From positions 28,977 to 92,976 of the forward strand of contig JASJQH010006876.1 of NCBI GenBank assembly GCA_040143965.1: 64,000 nucleotides of DNA, in the 5' to 3' direction. The DNA comes from Basidiobolus ranarum. Taxonomy: Eukaryota; Basidiobolomycota; Basidiobolomycetes; Basidiobolales. Below the pieces are notes generated by a model that ran no database searches, was not told the DNA's origin, and saw nothing but the letters and a program-made list of their open reading frames with translations. Of the stretch, positions 1-13,800 are shown piece after piece; position 1 is the stretch's first letter, and every line of letters starts with the position of its first letter. The position numbers and the translations under genes were made by a program.

Positions 1-3000
1 CCTTCTGAAGGGCAGACAGCTCGCCAAGAAGGCTCCTTAAACTTTGCATTTGGCCATTAATCTTTTTGATGTCTGCTGCTTCTTCTTGAATTATTGGAGC
101 AAGTTCCAATAACCGAAGAGTGTAACTTTGTTGTGTATTGAGGATCTTTATGATCTCATCAAATTTGCCAAGTCTACCGATAAGCCCACTCAAGTCAATC
201 TTACCGCTGCCTTTTTTGAAGCCACCTAAAAGGTTGATTTGATCTTCTGCCAACTTGTTAACCAAATAGGTTAATTGCTCTATCCTCTGTGCCAGTCTTG
301 CTTCATCTTCAAGAATCTTTTGAGACGTTTCCTCCTTGGCAACGACTCCAAGTAGTTTTTCTTGTCCAGAATATAATTGACTGATTGTCTGCTTGATTAT
401 ACTGAGCTGTTTCCCAAGTTTGCCCAAATCTCCATTGGAGGAATATTCGGAATTTTTAAGGGATTCTTCCTGTAGCTGGATCATTTTCACCGTGCTGTCT
501 CTCAAGATACGGAGCTGCTCATTAAGTTTTCCAACGTCCTTGGAGTAGTCTGGTATCGCAAACCCTCCATTGAGGAATCGCTTTTGTTGCTTTAATACAA
601 GCGCCATAACATCGCTCAGTTGGGAAAGTTTGCCATTGATCTTGTTGATATCCTGAGATTGCCCGTTCTCATTATTCAGGATTTTTCGTTGGTCAACTGC
701 CACTTTTTCAATGACTCGGTAGATCTTGGATGTTAAGCCTTCGAGTGTGCTAATTTCCTTTTCAAATTTGCCGGACATACCTTCGCCCTCCCCATTTTCG
801 TAAACAACCTTTCTCTGGTTGAAAATACCTTTAACTGATACGCGAAGCTTTTCAAGTATACCTCGAAGATCTTTGTACTCTTCACTTTGATCTTTACTAA
901 GTCGATCGAAGATAGATTCCTGTTGTTTGATAATAAAGTCTACTCTTTCGCTGAGTTTTCCGAGTCGATTATTTAAACCTTCGAAGTTTCCTTTGATAGA
1001 GCTCAAGTCAATATTTACTGGCTTGCCTTTGATTAGAATCTTTTGCTGTCTTGAGATTAACTCCACAACCTCCACCAATTGATTTATACGAGAGTTTAGT
1101 GAATCCACAGACTTGCTCGAAATTCCATCTTTATCAGAGATGTCGGACCGGTAATATTTAGTCAACTCCATTTGCTCTTGAACTAACCTTTCTACGATAT
1201 TGCTGATGTCAGCAAGTCGATAGTTAATACTTCCAATATCTTTGGTTATTTCTTTGGAGGTCGAGGGGTTTTTGTACTGCTTGATTAATATTTTCTGAGA
1301 CTCTACTAGTTCCTGAATCGTATTTCGAAGATTATCGAGAGATATTACGACTTTTCCATGCACACCATGGTTGCTCTTTCCTGAGTCTGTATGTTTAAAG
1401 TCACGTAGCTTCTCCTGTTCTTCAATCAAGTATTCGATCTTCTTTCCGAGGTTGACTAAATTGCCGTCCATCTTAGCAATCAAATTGGATTGTTGTTGTA
1501 TCCAACGACTCTGCTCGGCAAGTGATTGTAGAATCTTATCCAGCTTTGATAGTTTGCTATTAAATGCTGACCATTTTTTATCACTATAGGCAAGTTTGGA
1601 TTTGATTAGTTCCGTTTGTTCTTTGAAGAGTGTTTCGGTTACGGACTTGAGCATCATTATAGCCCGAGTTATACCATTAATATCACGAAGAAATTCAGCA
1701 GGGATGCGGTTATGCTCGTGCTCATGTTTGCTCAGTATTTTCTGTTGACCATCCGTAAGTTCCTCGCATGCTTTTTGAATACGATTCAGTAGATTGACGA
1801 TTCCACTGTACTCTAAGGTTGCTCCTTCTTTCTTGTTCCCATATCCGTCTTCCACGACACGGAGTTGTTGAGAAGTGATATTCTTAATCAATTCTCTGAG
1901 TGATTCTATCTCCGAAGTGATAATTTTGACGTTTTTTCCGTTGAAATCGTAATTTCCGTTAGAGTGATGTTCACTAATCAAGGTTGACTCTTTCTCAACT
2001 AAAGAGGTAAGGGAAGAAAAGGCTTCGTTTAGACGTCCTTTGAGTCCTTTTATCTCTTTGTAAATACTCTCACTGTGCTCTCCTTCAGCGACGTTGCCAT
2101 CGTGAACCTCTTGAGCCACAGTATTGAGTGATTCAACTAGACGACCAACTCTTCCAAACAGATCTTTGAAATTGGAGTTTTGGTTCGCGAGAACTTCAGA
2201 AATGGCCTTCATCTCTTGCTTTCCGGAAATACTGTCTTGTTCAATACTGCTTTCAAGAAGATTTCTAACTTGAGTCAATTCCTTTCTCAAATGAATAATG
2301 CTCTCGTTATCTTTGCTGGAGATTTTTGTGATTCTGCTAACTGCATTGCTGACTTCTTTAGTGATTAGATTCATTGCCGAGTGCAGTCCGCGTATACTGT
2401 TACGAATCTCTTGGAGCTCATAATCACGCTCTCCGTTATTTTTGCCTGAATCAGTGTATCCAGAGTCAACAGTATATGAACCATCCTTACTCAGGCGGCC
2501 AACTGCTCGTAGCAGATCAGTCAGTCTAGCATTGATCTCAGTAATATCTTTTGATGATTTTACGATGGCGATATTTTGCTCTTGAGTACTGTGTTGTTGC
2601 TCTTCAGAGAGTTGAGAAACTCCGCGTCTAAGTCGCTCAAGTTTTTCATTCAAAGTATTTACTTCACTGATGGTTTTGGCGCTATTTGAGTACGTTTTAG
2701 AAGCCAGCTCCTCGATGGCTACATTCTGGGTTGATATTCCACCCACGGTACGAATAAGCTCTTCGACTTTACCAGATAGTACGTCCAACTCTTTGTTTGA
2801 GCCTTTTCCAAAGTGGTAAGAACTCGCTGAGGATGACTTGTGCCCTAATGCCACTTCTTCAATTAAGTGATCTAATTTTTCTTCGATTCGGGTGAATTCC
2901 TCTTGGTAAAACTCCTCATTTTTGTGTGTTGACAGCGGAGCTTTTCCGTTCTCTATCTTTTGATGAGTTTCGGGCAACACTACAACTTGTTCAACGCTCT

Positions 3001-3580
3001 CGCTATCGTCCTGATCATAACCATAGCTTAATCCTAGTCTATTCAAGCCAAAGTCGCCTTCATACCAATTTTGAATACCACCAAGGAATCTTAATTGGTT
3101 GTCGGGAAACAAGACAATTTGCTCTTCTGGTGCCGCAGTCAGATACACTTGTTCTATTATACTGGCTGGTCGTGAGGAGATAAGTCGGAAAGATCTACTG
3201 TTTTGGCTCACTCTAGCGCGATTGAGGTTACTATGGTTGTTGCCGACAACCTGGAATGAACGGGACAGTTCGTTTCTACCATTGAGGAATTTGCCACCAC
3301 TTGTTTTGCTAGTCACGCGAATGATTTTCTGGCCGTCATGGCTTTCTCCTCCTTCAAACTCTGGAGTATCATCATTATCTTTATCCGAATCCTCGACCTC
3401 ATGTTGAATATCCTTTTTCTCAAGGAACTTTTTTTGCTTCAATAGTGAGGTGCCTTCATCTTCAGTTGCTTCTTCACCAAGTATTGTGTTACTTAGCGCG
3501 AGCTGACTGATTAAAAACAAAGCGGTACGCCAGTTCTTGCCGGCATTGGAGACTCTGATGTGATTGGGGTTTGACAGCAT
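1..3580 (-). CDS. Giant secreted coiled-coil protein A (3' end beyond the window)
   Basis: Open reading frame on the minus strand from the ATG at 3580 to the left edge, about 1,193 codons with no stop seen at the points I translated; an in-frame TAG lies directly upstream. The N-terminus has a basic stretch followed by a hydrophobic segment (LFLISQLA, about residues 20-30) that looks like a signal peptide or anchor. An acidic, Ser/Gly-rich region with the motif LFPDNQLRFL follows, then endless heptad-like repeats rich in Leu, Val, Ile and Gln. It is a paralogue of the plus-strand giant gene starting at 4876: both share the LFLISQLA leader, the LFPDxQLRFL motif and a TDLLRxVGxLSK segment. No intron is visible. 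I recognise no known family; a fibrous extracellular or cell-wall role is inference. The C-terminus is not in the window. Confidence 0.85.
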   Translation of the reverse strand, partial: MLSNPNHIRVSNAGKNWRTALFLISQLALSNTILGEEATEDEGTSLLKQKKFLEKKDIQHEVEDSDKDNDDTPEFEGGESHDGQKIIRVTSKTSGGKFLNGRNELSRSFQVVGNNHSNLNRARVSQNSRSFRLISSRPASIIEQVYLTAAPEEQIVLFPDNQLRFLGGIQNWYEGDFGLNRLGLSYGYDQDDSESVEQVVVLPETHQKIENGKAPLSTHKNEEFYQEEFTRIEEKLDHLIEEVALGHKSSSASSYHFGKGSNKELDVLSGKVEELIRTVGGISTQNVAIEELASKTYSNSAKTISEVNTLNEKLERLRRGVSQLSEEQQHSTQEQNIAIVKSSKDITEINARLTDLLRAVGRLSKDGSYTVDSGYTDSGKNNGERDYELQEIRNSIRGLHSAMNLITKEVSNAVSRITKISSKDNESIIHLRKELTQVRNLLESSIEQDSISGKQEMKAISEVLANQNSNFKDLFGRVGRLVESLNTVAQEVHDGNVAEGEHSESIYKEIKGLKGRLNEAFSSLTSLVEKESTLISEHHSNGNYDFNGKNVKIITSEIESLRELIKNITSQQLRVVEDGYGNKKEGATLEYSGIVNLLNRIQKACEELTDGQQKILSKHEHEHNRIPAEFLRDINGITRAIMMLKSVTETLFKEQTELIKSKLAYSDKKWSAFNSKLSKLDKILQSLAEQSRWIQQQSNLIAKMDGNLVNLGKKIEYLIEEQEKLRDFKHTDSGKSNHGVHGKVVISLDNLRNTIQELVESQKILIKQYKNPSTSKEITKDIGSINYRLADISNIVERLVQEQMELTKYYRSDISDKDGISSKSVDSLNSRINQLVEVVELISRQQKILIKGKPVNIDLSSIKGNFEGLNNRLGKLSERVDFIIKQQESIFDRLSKDQSEEYKDLRGILEKLRVSVKGIFNQRKVVYENGEGEGMSGKFEKEISTLEGLTSKIYRVIEKVAVDQRKILNNENGQSQDINKINGKLSQLSDVMALVLKQQKRFLNGGFAIPDYSKDVGKLNEQLRILRDSTVKMIQLQEESLKNSEYSSNGDLGKLGKQLSIIKQTISQLYSGQEKLLGVVAKEETSQKILEDEARLAQRIEQLTYLVNKLAEDQINLLGGFKKGSGKIDLSGLIGRLGKFDEIIKILNTQQSYTLRLLELAPIIQEEAADIKKINGQMQSLRSLLGELSALQK

Positions 3581-4875
3581 GGCAAATAATGGATTCTTCT
3601 AACGAAATTTGTAAAGTAGTGATCAAAATTAATTCCAGAATCAGTGAGAAATATGGAATGCAAAGTATAATATAAGATTGATTCTCGAAAGTCAAAAAAG
3701 TCAAAAATAGTTTCTATGTGTACGAATTGTGGAAGTAAGAAAGTTCCAATTCTTTGGTAAATAGAGAAAAAGTAGTGGTCCAAAGAAATTCCTACGTTGT
3801 AAGGTGGTTGATGGCTACTCATCATCTATCCTCTTTTTATATCTTATGAACAAACTTTATTCACTACTTGTTCACCATGCATTGGGGTACCATTGCACGA
3901 AGGATTCTGAAACTCGAGCCTGAATTTTTCTCTAACAGTGCTAAGTGTTTAGGGTTGAATTTGCTGTATTGGTAAGTACCATCACACCATCGTTGTTTCA
4001 AAAATATCATATTAAATTCATTGATCTTGACATGAAGGGTCCTTGAATAAACGAAATCCACCAAATAATCCAAGTATGCCACTCGAGGCTCGGTTTCAAA
4101 GTTTCTCTTTCTTCAATAGCGTATTTGGATGGGAATTTCTTTAGAGTGAGTGGTTGAGCTATGACTAGACTTTGGCGGTCTTGACTTCAGTATTAGCCAC
4201 CAAACGCCACCTATCTAGTAGTAATTCGTATGTATAGCTTTGCGCATGGCATGTTTGGATCTATCGTATGAAACATAGGTGATTGCCCGAGTTGAACTGA
4301 AAATATTCCAAAACAAACAATCATTGCAGATTACAACCTGCCATGGTTTTTGCTTTGTTTTCACCCATTTATTCTTAAAAGATCTGCACCTCGTATTTCA
4401 CTGTTTCAACGTTGCATGTGATAGAAAGTAAATTCGGATAACATTGTGCTTTAGCGATCCAACCAATTAACATCCATTTAAATGAATTAATTACATTGAA
4501 TGAGTATGTGGACGCTGATGCGGATCTTGTCAAGATACGAGGGGCCAAATGTAAAAATGCAAAATCGAAGACTGATGATTTTACGGAACTTTTTCAACTG
4601 ATTTGTTCCACTCGAATGACTATACTAATTACGTAGAAAACAATAATAGATGAAGGAAACTAACGGCGTACACTACAGCTACATGTTATTTTGTTTCATT
4701 GAATCATCGCTCTTGTGCGATAGACGGTAGTTATATAAATTCGCACCGTACATCCTGATGTGATGATTATATTGAACTCTTTTTTGTACCCCCATTCCTG
4801 CTTATCCTTTAGATATCTTATATTATTCGATAAAAACAACCCTTGAACAAATCACTTACAAAAATCAACAACAAA
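3581..4875. promoter_or_regulatory. Shared divergent promoter region of the two giant coiled-coil genes
   Basis: This 1.3 kb spacer separates the start codons of two head-to-head paralogues. A TATA-like TATATAAA lies at 4732-4739, about 137 nt before the plus-strand start. On the minus strand a TATAAAAA sits at 3834-3841, about 250 nt before the other start. Short open frames inside look like chance. Co-regulation of the pair is inference from the arrangement. Confidence 0.5.
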
Positions 4876-7800
4876 ATGATGTTTGAAAATTCCATCAGAA
4901 TTCATGATGCTTCCCAGAAATCCAAGAATTTACGTCGTAGTTTATTCTTGATTTCGCAATTAGCGGTGGTACAAGCTATAAACCATCCTTCATATAGTCA
5001 ATCAAGGAGTCAAAAAGAGAGTCACACCTCTACCAATCCAGAGAAACCTTTTACAAATGGAGCAACCATATCCTCCAAAAAACCACTGGGTTTTCCTAAT
5101 ATCTCAAACAATCCATTGATGTCTCAATATCCTAGTCCATCAAATGTAAGCTATAGTGAACATCGAGGTAATGTATTGGTGAATGGGTATCCAGTCGAAG
5201 TTGCTCCTTCTGGTGCTTTTTACCATGATGACGGATATGGGTTCGACCTTTTTGAGTCTGATATTCCTTCATATCTGGAATTCGGCGATTACCCTCTATC
5301 GGGGTACTTTAATACACCATCCTGGGGAATCTCTGGCAATCAGGCTGTACTCTTTCCAGATGGTCAATTGAGATTTTTGGCGCCTGCTTTCGATGACATA
5401 AATGACGGCTCATACTATCAAGAGATCGATGTACCTGTTTATGTCGAACAAATTGAAGTCGACTCAATAGATAATAGAGAAGCGGAAGAGATTGCTGTGG
5501 TGAATAACGAGAATGACTACATTAATTCCGTACAGTTAAACGAAGTATCATCAAAGCTAGAACAATCAGAGGAATTCCAATTATTAGATGCCAAACTTGA
5601 TCAGCTCACACTGGCATTATCTCAAGTAATATCAGGATCTACTAAAGGTGAAAGTAATACCCCAGCAACAAACCCAAATGTTCATATCAATGGGCTTGTT
5701 GAAGGTATGGATGTGTTAAATCACAAAGTAGAAGAGTTAGTGAAAGCAGTTGGAATTGTAACAGAACAAAATCAACTAATCGGTACTCAAACCTCAAAAG
5801 TATTAAAAACTTCCACAAAAACCTTATCCGAAGTCGATACTATAAACGAAAAGTTAACCACGATAAAGAAAGATCTTACTCTTATCTCAGAGAAAGAATC
5901 TCACATCGAACAACAGCAAACTAACAATATCGTACGCTCCTCCAAAGATATCAATGAGATAAATGAACGAATCACCGATCTATTAAGAACAGTAGGAGGA
6001 TTATCCAAAGGCTCTTATAACCATCAACATGATTCTAAGGTTGCACACGATTCTAATGCCAGTCAGGAGTTGAAAGAAATTCGAGGAAATTTGAACCGAA
6101 TGCAAAATTCCATAACTGCCATCTCTAGCGAAGTAACCTCATTCTTATCTAAAGTAGAGAAAACGTCGCTGCAAGATATCGAAGGAATAAATCAATTACG
6201 CAAGGAATTTAGTCAATTCAAAGTCTTTATGGATAAACGAATTGCTGAGAGTAATAATTTAGAGAAAGAAAATCATGCAGAAACCGTACAGATGCTTAAC
6301 AAGGAGTATACTCTAATCGGGGATCTTAGTAAACGGGTGGATGGATTATTTGCTAGTTTGAAAATTGTTCTGGAGCAACTCCAGAAACTTGAAAACAAGG
6401 ATGCAGACTACACAAAAGCAATTACAACGATCGAGGGCTTACTGCAACGACTGAGCCAAACTAGTGATACTTTGGATAGGTTAATTAAGAAGGAAATGAA
6501 TCTGATCAGTAATCGCGATTATTCCAAACCTACTAGTGGAATTGATTCAAGAAGAGTTCTTTCCAGCTTAGAAGAACTTCGCAACGAAATGAAGAACCTA
6601 ACAGCGCAGCAAATAGACTTGTTCCAAAAGTATAATTCCAGCACTAATAATGAAGGATACGAGAAGATAGTAAACCATTTGAATCAACTTCAGAAAACGG
6701 TGATTCAATTGGTCTCAGAGGGAGGAAAATATTTCAAAGTTCCCGATTCCGGAAACTACCCGAAAGAACTCATCCGTGACATCGAAAACATGAGTGAAAA
6801 TATTATTAATCTCAACTCAATCGTTAAAGGACTTGTCAAGCAGCAACAGAAGTTGATTGAATCTTACGGGGAAAACAACAAAGGTGGTTGGAAAGAGTTC
6901 AATGTCAATTTTGAGAAACTTGGTCGAGTAATCAATATGCTCTCTACACAGAACAGTTGGATCAAGCAGCAAACAGATGTGATCTCTAAGATGGACTCTC
7001 ATATTACGGAGATAGGCTCTAAGATTAATCATCTTATCGAGGAACAATCCAGATTAGAAGTATATCCACATAAAGGCTCCAAGAGTGATCCAAATATTGC
7101 CTACAAACTAGATCAACTGCGCAAGACCGTGGAGCAGTTGGCACACGATCAACAGATTCTACTTGGGAAATATAGGGAAGGAAAAGCATCAGATGTTCTG
7201 ACGAAGGATATTCAAAGTGTCAACTATAAACTAGCCGATCTTAGTTCAGTGGTTACTAGACTTTTGCAAGAACAGAAGTCAATAGTGAATAAACTTGGCT
7301 CACAAAAAAACCGTCCCAGTGACGGGAAAGATGAATCTAAAGAGATCCATCTTCTGAGTGAGCAAATAGAACGACTCCGAGAGGTGGTTACCCTTATTGC
7401 TAAGCAACAAAAAACTCTCCTTCAGGGAAAGTCAATCACCGTAAATACCGACAACATCACCGTACTAGACTCCAGGTTGAATTCATTAGGCCAGAAGATG
7501 GATTATCTTATCAAACAACAACAACTCATATCAGGAAAATATGGCAACTCTGAAGACACCAAAAATCAAAACTCAGAATACCGGAACGTTGAGACTATCC
7601 TCAATCAACTTCGACAGACAGTTACCGAAGTGATTAAAGAGCAGACGGTATTGATTCGAGGATCAGGTGGCAAATTACCAAGCAAATTACCAGATGACCT
7701 CGAAAGAGTAATTGAAAATCTGGCAAAGCAATGCTCTCGAATCTACAATGTGGTTGATAAGATCGGCTATGAGCAAGAACAGATTTTGAAAAATGACAAA

Positions 7801-10800
7801 GGAGAAGTCAAAGATATCCAGGAAATTAAGGATAAATTGACCAAGCTAAGTGACGTGCTTATATTTATTACCAAGCAGCAAAACCGTATTCTAGGTGGAG
7901 ATTTCCATTTAAAAATCAAGGATTATTCTGGCGATGTTGAAAAACTCGGAGAGCAGCTAGCAAGGCTAAAATCAACCATGAATGTTTTGGTCCAACAACA
8001 AAAAAGTCTTCTGAGTGACCGTGACGATAATAAGGTTAATGAGCAGCTGAAACAGCTCTATACTGTGGTGGATCGACTTGTTCAAGATCAAGAGAAGTTG
8101 ATTACTATAAAAATCAACGGCAAAGGCAATAGCGGTTTGGATCAAAATATTGTAAACATGAACGAGCGACTGGCAAAACTAAGTGTAGTAATCGACCGAC
8201 TGGTCAATCAGCAAAATGAAATTCTGAAATACCTTGGAAGCGAGAGCAAGGAAGGCAATGTTAATACAAAGCTCGAATTGATCACATCCAAGCTTGGTCA
8301 ATTGGGTGAAGTCGTGACACTGCTGAATAAGCAGCAAAACGTACTTTTGAACATTCCAAGATATTTTTCGCTCATCGAATCTCAATCGAAGGAAATCGGA
8401 AGACTGGGACAACAAGTGAGCCAGATTCAAGAATCGATCAATGAGTTGGTTGCTTTAGAGAAAAGTCAAGGTTATAGGGATGATCAAGGAAAAGGCGGCA
8501 ACTTTGCCAAAGTTCATATCAAACAATTGACTGATCTCTTCCGATCAGTACAACGCTTAGCTAATGGCCAAGATCAGCTCTTCTCGTACGTAAAATCCAA
8601 TATCTCGGAAAAACGACTGAATGATATCGAAAACGTGACCCAAAAACTATATTTGTTAAATCAGGCAATCCAGCACGTTGTCAACGAAGAAAGAACCTTA
8701 CTGAACAGTATACATTCTCAAGGCAAAAATATAGAGAAAAGTATTCAACAGATCGATATGAAAATTGACAAACTCAGTATTGTTGTTGAGACAATGAACA
8801 AACGTCAAGAGAATCTGTTTGCCACTGTCAATGCGCTTTGGAAGTCCCAGGATAGTAACTTCAAACTTGTGAATCAAAAATTGGCTGTCTTGGGCTCAGA
8901 TGTCACTAGGTTGATTAGCCAACAGCAGAAGCTATTCAATAGCAAAGGATACTCGAATGACATCTCCGTCAATGGGAGGTTATCTGAATTAGAGAAATCA
9001 ATTACTCAGTTGATTCAAGAACAACGAAGGTTGATTCTCGTCAAATCTAGTCTTGATATCTCACCGGATTTGAAACGAGAAATTTCTGCAATAGACAACC
9101 GTTTAAATCAACTGAGTCAATTCATCCGCGAGCTTGTGTCAAAGCAAGATCGGTTCTTACAGTATGCTGAAAAGGGGGAAATTGGAACCTCTGGCGACAA
9201 AGGAGATGTCAAGAACTACAATGATCAATTCAAGCAACTCTTTATAATGGTGAGCAAGTTGACTCAGAATCAGATTTCACTCATTACTAGAGAGGATGTA
9301 GCAAAGCTATTTGATAGACAAAACAAGGGAATTCAGAATCTTTCGCTTGACATTGGCCAGCTCAGTAATAGGATTGATAAAGTCTTAAAGCAACAGGAGG
9401 TTTTGAATGGAAAGAATTACCTTAAGAATGGTAATACCCATGACACTCGTCTCTTCAAGATGTTAGTTGATATTAGCAAGAACGCACGACAACTTCTGGA
9501 ACAACAAAACATGCTTGCTCGGAACGTTCGTGACAATTCCTTACCCAAAGATGTAGCCAAAGAAGTTTCAAGCTTACGGAAGGAGCTAACAAATCTTACC
9601 AGGGTCATTAATGAAATTTACTCAAATCAAGAAAAAATCATTCAGCTCAAATCCAGTAGTACCAAAGATTACTCGGAACAAATTTATTCTCAAGTGGAGA
9701 AAATCACTACGGAACTAGGCGGCGTCAGCCAAGGGATCGGTCGTATTTCAACTGTGCAGTTGGAGATCCTTAAGCGACTCGGCGTTCTCAGTGACCAACA
9801 GCTCCAAAATTTCAGAAATGTAGATTCTAAAGTCTCAACTTTAGGGAAACGAGTAGATCAATTGGTTACTGGGCAGAAGGTTTTGATAGGCAAAGAGGAT
9901 AATAACACAGATAAGCTTGACAAAGTTGTCAAAGAACTGGGAGACCTACGAGACGTTGTTTACAAACTCGTCAGTCAACAAACTACAATTCTGGAAGCCA
10001 AGTGGGGAGGCTCGTACAAACAAAAAGTTCCATTTGACGTGTCTGTTATTAATACAAAAATTGCCAAAGTAAGCGATACTGTGGATCAACTCCTAGTTCA
10101 ACAACGCAGAATTATGGACCGCAAAGTGGATGGCGGCTTGACGAAGGAAGTCAACGAAAGTCTCGAGACACTAACAGTCTCAATCAAACAGATTGGTGGC
10201 TATGTTAAAAATTTGTATACAGAGCAAACACAAATTCTGCAAAACCATACTGAGTTGTTGAAACAAAATCTGAACAAAACTGACAAGGTTGATCACCAAT
10301 TAATTGGCTTATCTCAAAAGGTAGACGAAATTATACGCATCCAAGCTATTCTGTTGAGACGTGTTCAGAAAACCGACAAGGGAACTGAAACTAGAACTGA
10401 TGATGACGCTATCATTCAGAAACTTAGTAGTCTTCAAGGTCTTGTAAATCAAATTGTCCTTCAACAGGAGAAACTATTCAAAGCTAAGTTAAACGGGCGA
10501 GTTCCCAAAGAAGTTCTCGAGGAATTAAGAAAACTAGACTCACGCTTTGGGGAACTAATAGGCTCAGTGAATAGCTTCTCTAACAAGCAGCGAATCGTGA
10601 TTTCCAAGGATTCTGATAGCAAACTATCAGAGAGCTTGGTGACTGACATCAATAACCTCTCGGAAAAACTCGATAGCATATCTAGCTTCGTTAAGGAAAC
10701 CATGAATATTCAGTCAAGAGTATTTAACAATAATGAAGTGATTCAATTGCTCAAAAACCAATCAGGTCAGATCAACAAGTTAGATGCCAAGTTGAACGAA

Positions 10801-13800
10801 CTGAATTCAAGATTTTCAAGTCTTGTGGAACAACAGGCAATTATCATCAAGAGAATCGACTATAGCAAAGGCTCAAAAGGCTCGAACGACAATATGACGC
10901 CAATATACGAGGATCTACAAGGATTACGCAGTGTTGTCAAACAAATTGTTGAATATCAAAAGAGTCTTGGTAGCCCTAACGTTAATTCGCGTTTACCCAA
11001 AGAGGCTTTGATCCTAATGGAGAAACTGAATGAGCGGTTCTTGGCCTTGGATAGTCAAATTGTTGGTTTTTCTGAAGGTCAGAGTAATTTATTGAAGCTT
11101 GAGAAACAGGACGAACGCCACTTGGGTAGCATTGAGGGATATATCTCGGGAATAGTCAAAGAATTTAGACCCTTAAAAGAAGCAGTAAATCAGATTCTTT
11201 CTGAGCAATCAACGCTTTTACGCCGTAACGATGTCATCAAAATCCTCCAACAACAGGCTGGCCATATTGATCAAATAAACAATCGACTAGGCAGCCTTGG
11301 TGCTCAAATGAACCAACTGGTTAACATCCAAAAAGAACTTCTGCGTGGCAATGGCTCCAAGCAACAGACCAACAATGCAGGGATTGATAGTTTGATCAAT
11401 CGATTTAGCGAATTAAGCGAAACGGTCAACAACATTGTTGATAGGCAGAACGAGCTAACCAAGCCACAGATCATGAATCAAATACCTCAAAGTGTGGTAG
11501 AAGAGATAAAAACGGTCACACAACAAATGTCTACGCTGAATGAGCAAGTCACTACACTTAGTGAACAGCAACAAGCAATAATCCAAAGTCTAGCCGGCAA
11601 GAAGGGGTCACCATCTGAACTCGTAGTTAAAACATACAACCGTGATCTTCAGATTTTAAGTGAACAAATATTTAAATTGGGTAAAATGATTAATGGGATC
11701 TCCAGTCGCCAAGATAAAGTCGCCAACAATGATCGTGTCCTAGATGTGATCAAGAAGCAAGGTGCACAGATTCAATCGCTGGGCATAGGTATGAATAACC
11801 TCCGAAAAGAGCTTGGTGTATTGATCAATCGTCAGCAAGGCCTTCTTCAAAGAACATATGGCAATACTCAACAAAATCGCCAAGGTACACAAGCTATCCT
11901 AGAACAACTTCAGAAACTAGATAGCAGAGTCGATGGTTTGTTTGAACAACAAAAAGTGCTTGTCAACAAAGAGATTTACGCTGCTATACCGAAAGAGATC
12001 ACGTCACAAATCGATCAAATAAGCTCTCAGCTTGGGGAACTTCGCCAAGTTGTTACAGAGGTTTCTAGAGAGCAGACAACCTTCATTGAACACGGAAATA
12101 AGAACAAAGATGATGGAAACGCCAGTAATATTGATGGAATACTCAAACTGAACCAGCGCTTTAATCAATTGACAAAGCTAGTAATCAGGATCGCTGAAGG
12201 TCAGAACCGCATTACTTCAAACGAGAAAGTAGTCAAAATACTGGAGCAACATTCTCGAGCAATTCAAAGAATTGACAACAGACTTACCGAAGTTGGCAGC
12301 ATGGTCCAGAGAATCTTAGAGAATCAGTTTAAGCTTATTCAATCGCCTGACTACCAAAATCACGCCAATAATAAGGGTGTCAACCTACAACCCATAGTTT
12401 TGAACTTACAAGATCTTCGAGAAGAGGTCAGATATTTGATTGAACAACAGAGGAAACTGAATCGTCCATCGGTTGGGAATTCTCTTCCTCAAGCCCTAGT
12501 AGGAAAAGTGAACGAAATCAACTTGAACCTCAATGGCTTGAATAGGCATATCCAAAGCTTGTTTGAAGAACAATCTGAACTGATCAAAGCATCCAACAAT
12601 AGACAAGGAGCAAATTACAAAGATTCAATTGACAAGATCAACCGCAGCTTAAATGAGTTTGGAAGAGTGATACGTGCTCTTGTCGGTCAACAAACACAAA
12701 TTCTTAAGAATGAAGAGGTTCTAAAAGTGATCGCTAGCGAACTTGGTGATCTCAAAGAAGTGAAATCGACCGTCAGAAACTTTGGCCATCAAATTCGGAA
12801 TCTTGTTGAACAACAAAGGATAATCTTGAACAACATTTCTCAACTAGGCAAGTATAAGAGCGCAGATTCGAGCCGAGACCTGCTTGGTAAATTAGCTTTA
12901 CTAAGTCGGACTGTTAATGAATTGGTGGAAAAACAGACGATTTTATTGAGGCGTGAGGTTGTTGGAACTGTGCCCAAGGAGATAATGGAAGAAATTACAA
13001 TTCTGAACAAGAAGTTCAATTTCGTTACTAGCAGCCTAGAATCGATAGCAGAATTACAAAAACGTCTACTTGACCGTAGAAACGATGGCTCAGATAATCA
13101 CGAAGAAGCCAGCCCGGAAGTGATCGGATACTTGAATGACTTGAGACAAAAATTTGGCAAACTTTATCAAGAAGTGACTTCAATCTCTAGTTATCAACAG
13201 GAATTGATGAGTCGCAAGGAGCTTTTGAGTATTCTGAAGCGTCATTCTGTAGATATCAATATCGTTGGACGTAAAGTTGAGGCTGTTGATGAGAAGATTC
13301 AAGTACTTATCAACCAACAGAGAGAGCTATATAACCTGATTGAGAAAAAAGGGACAAGGGACCAAGTAGGAGGGAAAAACTATTCAATCGTAATTGAACG
13401 CCTCCAACAGCTTGAAAAATCAATTGTTCTACTCTCTGGCGAACAGAGAAGGTTGCAAGGAATTGAGAGAAATGGCACGAAGCAAGTTCTGGAAACAGTC
13501 AATAGCTCTACACAATATTTGGATGGTAAAATGGGCAGACTTTCTACTTTAATTGATCGTGTCCGGAACGAACAACAGGAAATACTTCAAGCTGTAAAGA
13601 ATAACAATATAATATCTAAGGAAGTCTTGAGTAGAGTTGACAAAGTCAATGACGAGATCAAGAATCTCGAGGATGTAGTGAAGCAATTGGCACAAGAGCA
13701 GCATGAAGTCAATGTCAAAGTAACTAAACTTCTAGGCCTACCCCAAGATATGCAAGAAGTCAAACAGCGCCTGGTAACTCTGAACAATCTCACCAACAAG

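Noticed and set aside
4843-4875. Upstream TTG start for the giant protein
   Set aside because: Nuclear fungal genes start with ATG; the first ATG of the frame is 4876. The same logic moved the starts of the WC-2-like, sirtuin, RNase H2A and BIO3-BIO1 genes.
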